Source: Doryteuthis pealeii (lineage: Eukaryota > Mollusca > Cephalopoda > Myopsida > Loliginidae). Taken from it: DNA of 64,000 nucleotides. Below are positions 62,441 through 64,000 of this stretch, piece after piece. Numbering within the stretch: the first letter of the stretch is position 1; each line of letters opens with the position of its first letter. Under the pieces are notes generated by a model. The model was given only the letters and a program-made list of their open reading frames with translations. It ran no database searches and had not been told where the DNA came from. The position numbers and the translations under genes are program-made. Location: contig CM042148.1 in the NCBI GenBank assembly GCA_023376005.1, positions 74,954,591-75,018,590 on the forward strand. Reading direction: 5' to 3'.

Positions 62441-62850
62441 ATGGAAGTATTCAGTTATGTTTTGTTATATCTTGTTGAAAAGGTTACTTTTTTAGAAAAT
62501 TTAAAATGTATTTTTGGGTTTGTATTCCTAAGTAGAACACTTTTCAACGATATTCCAAATAATCACTGTGACTTTGACGTTCCTGGTAGTTTCGACAATC
62601 TATTTATAGACTCCAAGATTGGAGATTCTGATTCGCTGTTGCATTTCTTCATTATTCCATTAACTTGATTAATGGTTGATTCTGCCATTCCGGCTGCATT
62701 CAGCACATTTCAAAGAACAAAAATTCCATTTGAATCCATATCTGTGGGCCAACCTTTTCATCATTTTGTTTGTCAAATTCAAGGCTACCATCAATTACAT
62801 CTTCTTCTTGTATATGTCATATGTAATAAAATGCTTCTTTAGCAATATAT
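62441..62850. other. no recognisable feature
   Basis: Two open frames (62441-62668 and 62676-62906) have no known motif, and the second runs into SINE-A. Confidence 0.35.
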
Positions 62851-62855
62851 ATATA

Positions 62856-63137
62856 TATACCAACCCCTCCGCACGAGTAGGATGCGACACAAGGTCAATT
62901 TTTTAAGCGGAGTTTAGCAGGTTTAAATTCAGAGTTTTCCTTCTCCTAGACCGTTGCCTAACCAAGGTTAAAGAGCCAAGTCTGCCCTACCATTTGCCCA
63001 TAGCTGGAGGGAGAGTAGGATTCATACCATTCCCAAGGGTATTAGCGCTAAGTGAAATGCAATTACCACGTCCAGGATTTGAACTCGGAGCGACGAGTCC
63101 ATTTCCCATTACTTTAACCATTACACCACGCGCTTCC
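62856..63137 (-). mobile_element. SINE-A, full-length
   Basis: Head at 63137 (minus GGAAGCGCGTGGTGTAATGG), TA tail at 62846-62858. Confidence 0.82.
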
Positions 63138-63710
63138 TTATAATATATTGCTTCTTTAGCAATATGATTATACAAATTGATGATTTCCCGTCAACTTGCA
63201 AATCATAATTGCAAAGTTTGGTAATAAATAATGCCTAATAATATCCGTTTTGGTTGTGTAACTTCCCACTTATTACATCGGGAAAGTATTAATCTAACTA
63301 TTTTCCCTTTGGTTATGGGTATATAGTAGAGTGGACTGGGCTCTTTAACCTTGGTTAGGTAACCAGTCTAGGAGAAGGAAAACTCTTAATTTAAAAGGTA
63401 AAACTCTGCTGGGAGTAATAGCAATGAAGGGATACTTTGCACTCCCTAGAGCTCCAAAATTAGAACCTCACCACTAGATGCTGTTTAATGTCATACCTAA
63501 AACCACTGACCCTCATTTTGGCACATACATGATAAAAAAATGTTAGGGTTTTGCCCTAACCGAAATATAGTTAGAATAATCGTATGCAGTCAACGTTGTG
63601 TAACGGTTATAGTCTTAGGAAATGGGCTCGTCGACCCGAGTTCAAATTCTGGACGAAGCTGTTAAGAAGCTGGGCTCTTAACCATGGCTAGGTAAACAGT
63701 CTTATTAAAG
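63138..63710. repeat. SINE-A and R1 scraps
   Basis: 63285-63395 SINE-A body (plus), 63405-63540 R1 (minus, CCTCACCACTAGATGCTG), 63590-63705 SINE-A with internal deletion (plus, GAGTTCAAATTCTGG). Confidence 0.5.
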
Positions 63711-63995
63711 TCAGTCAGTCAGTCAGTCTACTGTTGGTTTGAGTGACAGCAACTGGTTAAGCACGACTTAAGCAGTGTCCAAGACAGTTGGTATTTATGG
63801 AAATCAAGAATATTCCATTCATGTATTTGGGTGATTCCATTCCTCGAGTTATGATTGGCTGCTTGGTTTCTATGATATTGTGGAGTTTCATAAATGCCCT
63901 GTCATTCTGCAGTAGGACTGTAGCAAGATAGGTTCATATTCAGTTACGACTACGTGTTGCCGTGCCTTATCAATTCGATGGTAATTGGAACTTAG
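63711..63995 (-). mobile_element. R4 dispersed element
   Basis: The minus copy has TTCCAATTACCATCGAATTG at its right. The left end has (AGTC)n at 63711-63729. Confidence 0.68.
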
Positions 63996-64000
63996 TTTGA

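Overview
The window looks like intergenic DNA from a large, AT-rich, repeat-dense invertebrate genome. I see no convincing host gene. All open reading frames are short, and most are read through microsatellites (long TA, CA, CT, GA and TTTC tracts) or transposon remains. A mollusc, most likely a cephalopod, is my best guess. The reasons are three abundant tRNA-derived SINE families (one with a lysine-tRNA-like D arm, as I recall for cephalopod SINEs), very long TA/CA tracts, TTAGGG telomere-type repeats, and LINE, mariner, Tc1, hAT and Helitron remains together. The assignment is an inference from repeat style, not from a gene.

Working labels. SINE-A: about 285 bp, tRNA-like head, tail running into (TA)n. 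SINE-B: Lys-tRNA-like head. SINE-C: third tRNA-like family, often in tandem. R1: about 585 bp short retroposon with target-site duplications. R2, R4/R6, R5, R7, R8: other dispersed repeats. LINE-K, LINE-Z, LINE-D: three kinds of dead non-LTR retrotransposon 3' ends. HZ-A to HZ-H, HZ-S and HZ-T: cassettes, mostly bounded by (TA)n, that carry or are related to hammerhead-ribozyme cores (CUGANGA, stem II, GAAA, stem III, NUH). HZ-F has no recognisable core.

Layout. 0-1.2 kb: SINE-A, LINE-Z and an inverted HZ-D pair. 1.8-4.4 kb: nested R1/R2 and SINEs. 4.7-6.2 kb: HZ-A and Helitron ends around R4. 6.5-9.1 kb: diverged Helitron, a 600-bp pyrimidine tract, SINE-B/A. 10.2-10.8 kb: LINE-K. 12.0-15.7 kb: TA tracts, HZ-G, SINE-A, R1/R2, HZ-B and HZ-E. 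16.3-17.6 kb: solo LTR and Helitron. 18.0-20.5 kb: HZ-A, LTR-like remains, dead mariner. 20.9-21.9 kb: kilobase TA/CA block. 22-26 kb: R4/R6, R1, LINE-K, SINE-C array, LINE-D. 26.3-27.3 kb: the densest cluster (HZ-E, MITE end, HZ-S, perfect 103-bp hairpin, HZ-B). 28-38 kb: SINEs, R1, HZ cassettes and a MITE carrying telomere repeats. 38-46 kb: LINE-K, R5, Helitron and HZ-T (tRNA-like promoter plus hammerhead). 46-50 kb: two Helitrons and a second telomere-repeat MITE. 50-58 kb: GA minisatellite, R1 with a hAT MITE inside, Tc1 pseudogene, 100-bp hairpin, LTR-like duplication, HZ-A. 59-64 kb: a 104-bp satellite and SINE/R1/R4 remains.

The most interesting feature is the set of hammerhead cassettes. 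Several families with unrelated primary sequence share the same architecture: TA tract, core, a 60-120 nt tail, often a TTGTCGG-type motif, then a TA tract. They also tend to form head-to-head inverted pairs. Known parallels are the hammerheads in Penelope-like retroelement terminal repeats, retrozymes and tRNA-headed Sm-alpha SINEs of schistosomes. Three copies (26725, 44924 and the 1028/735 pair) fit the canonical fold closely. Others are degenerate, but two families show copy-to-copy changes that preserve pairing. No reverse transcriptase with a GIY-YIG domain is visible here, so any mobilising enzyme must act in trans.
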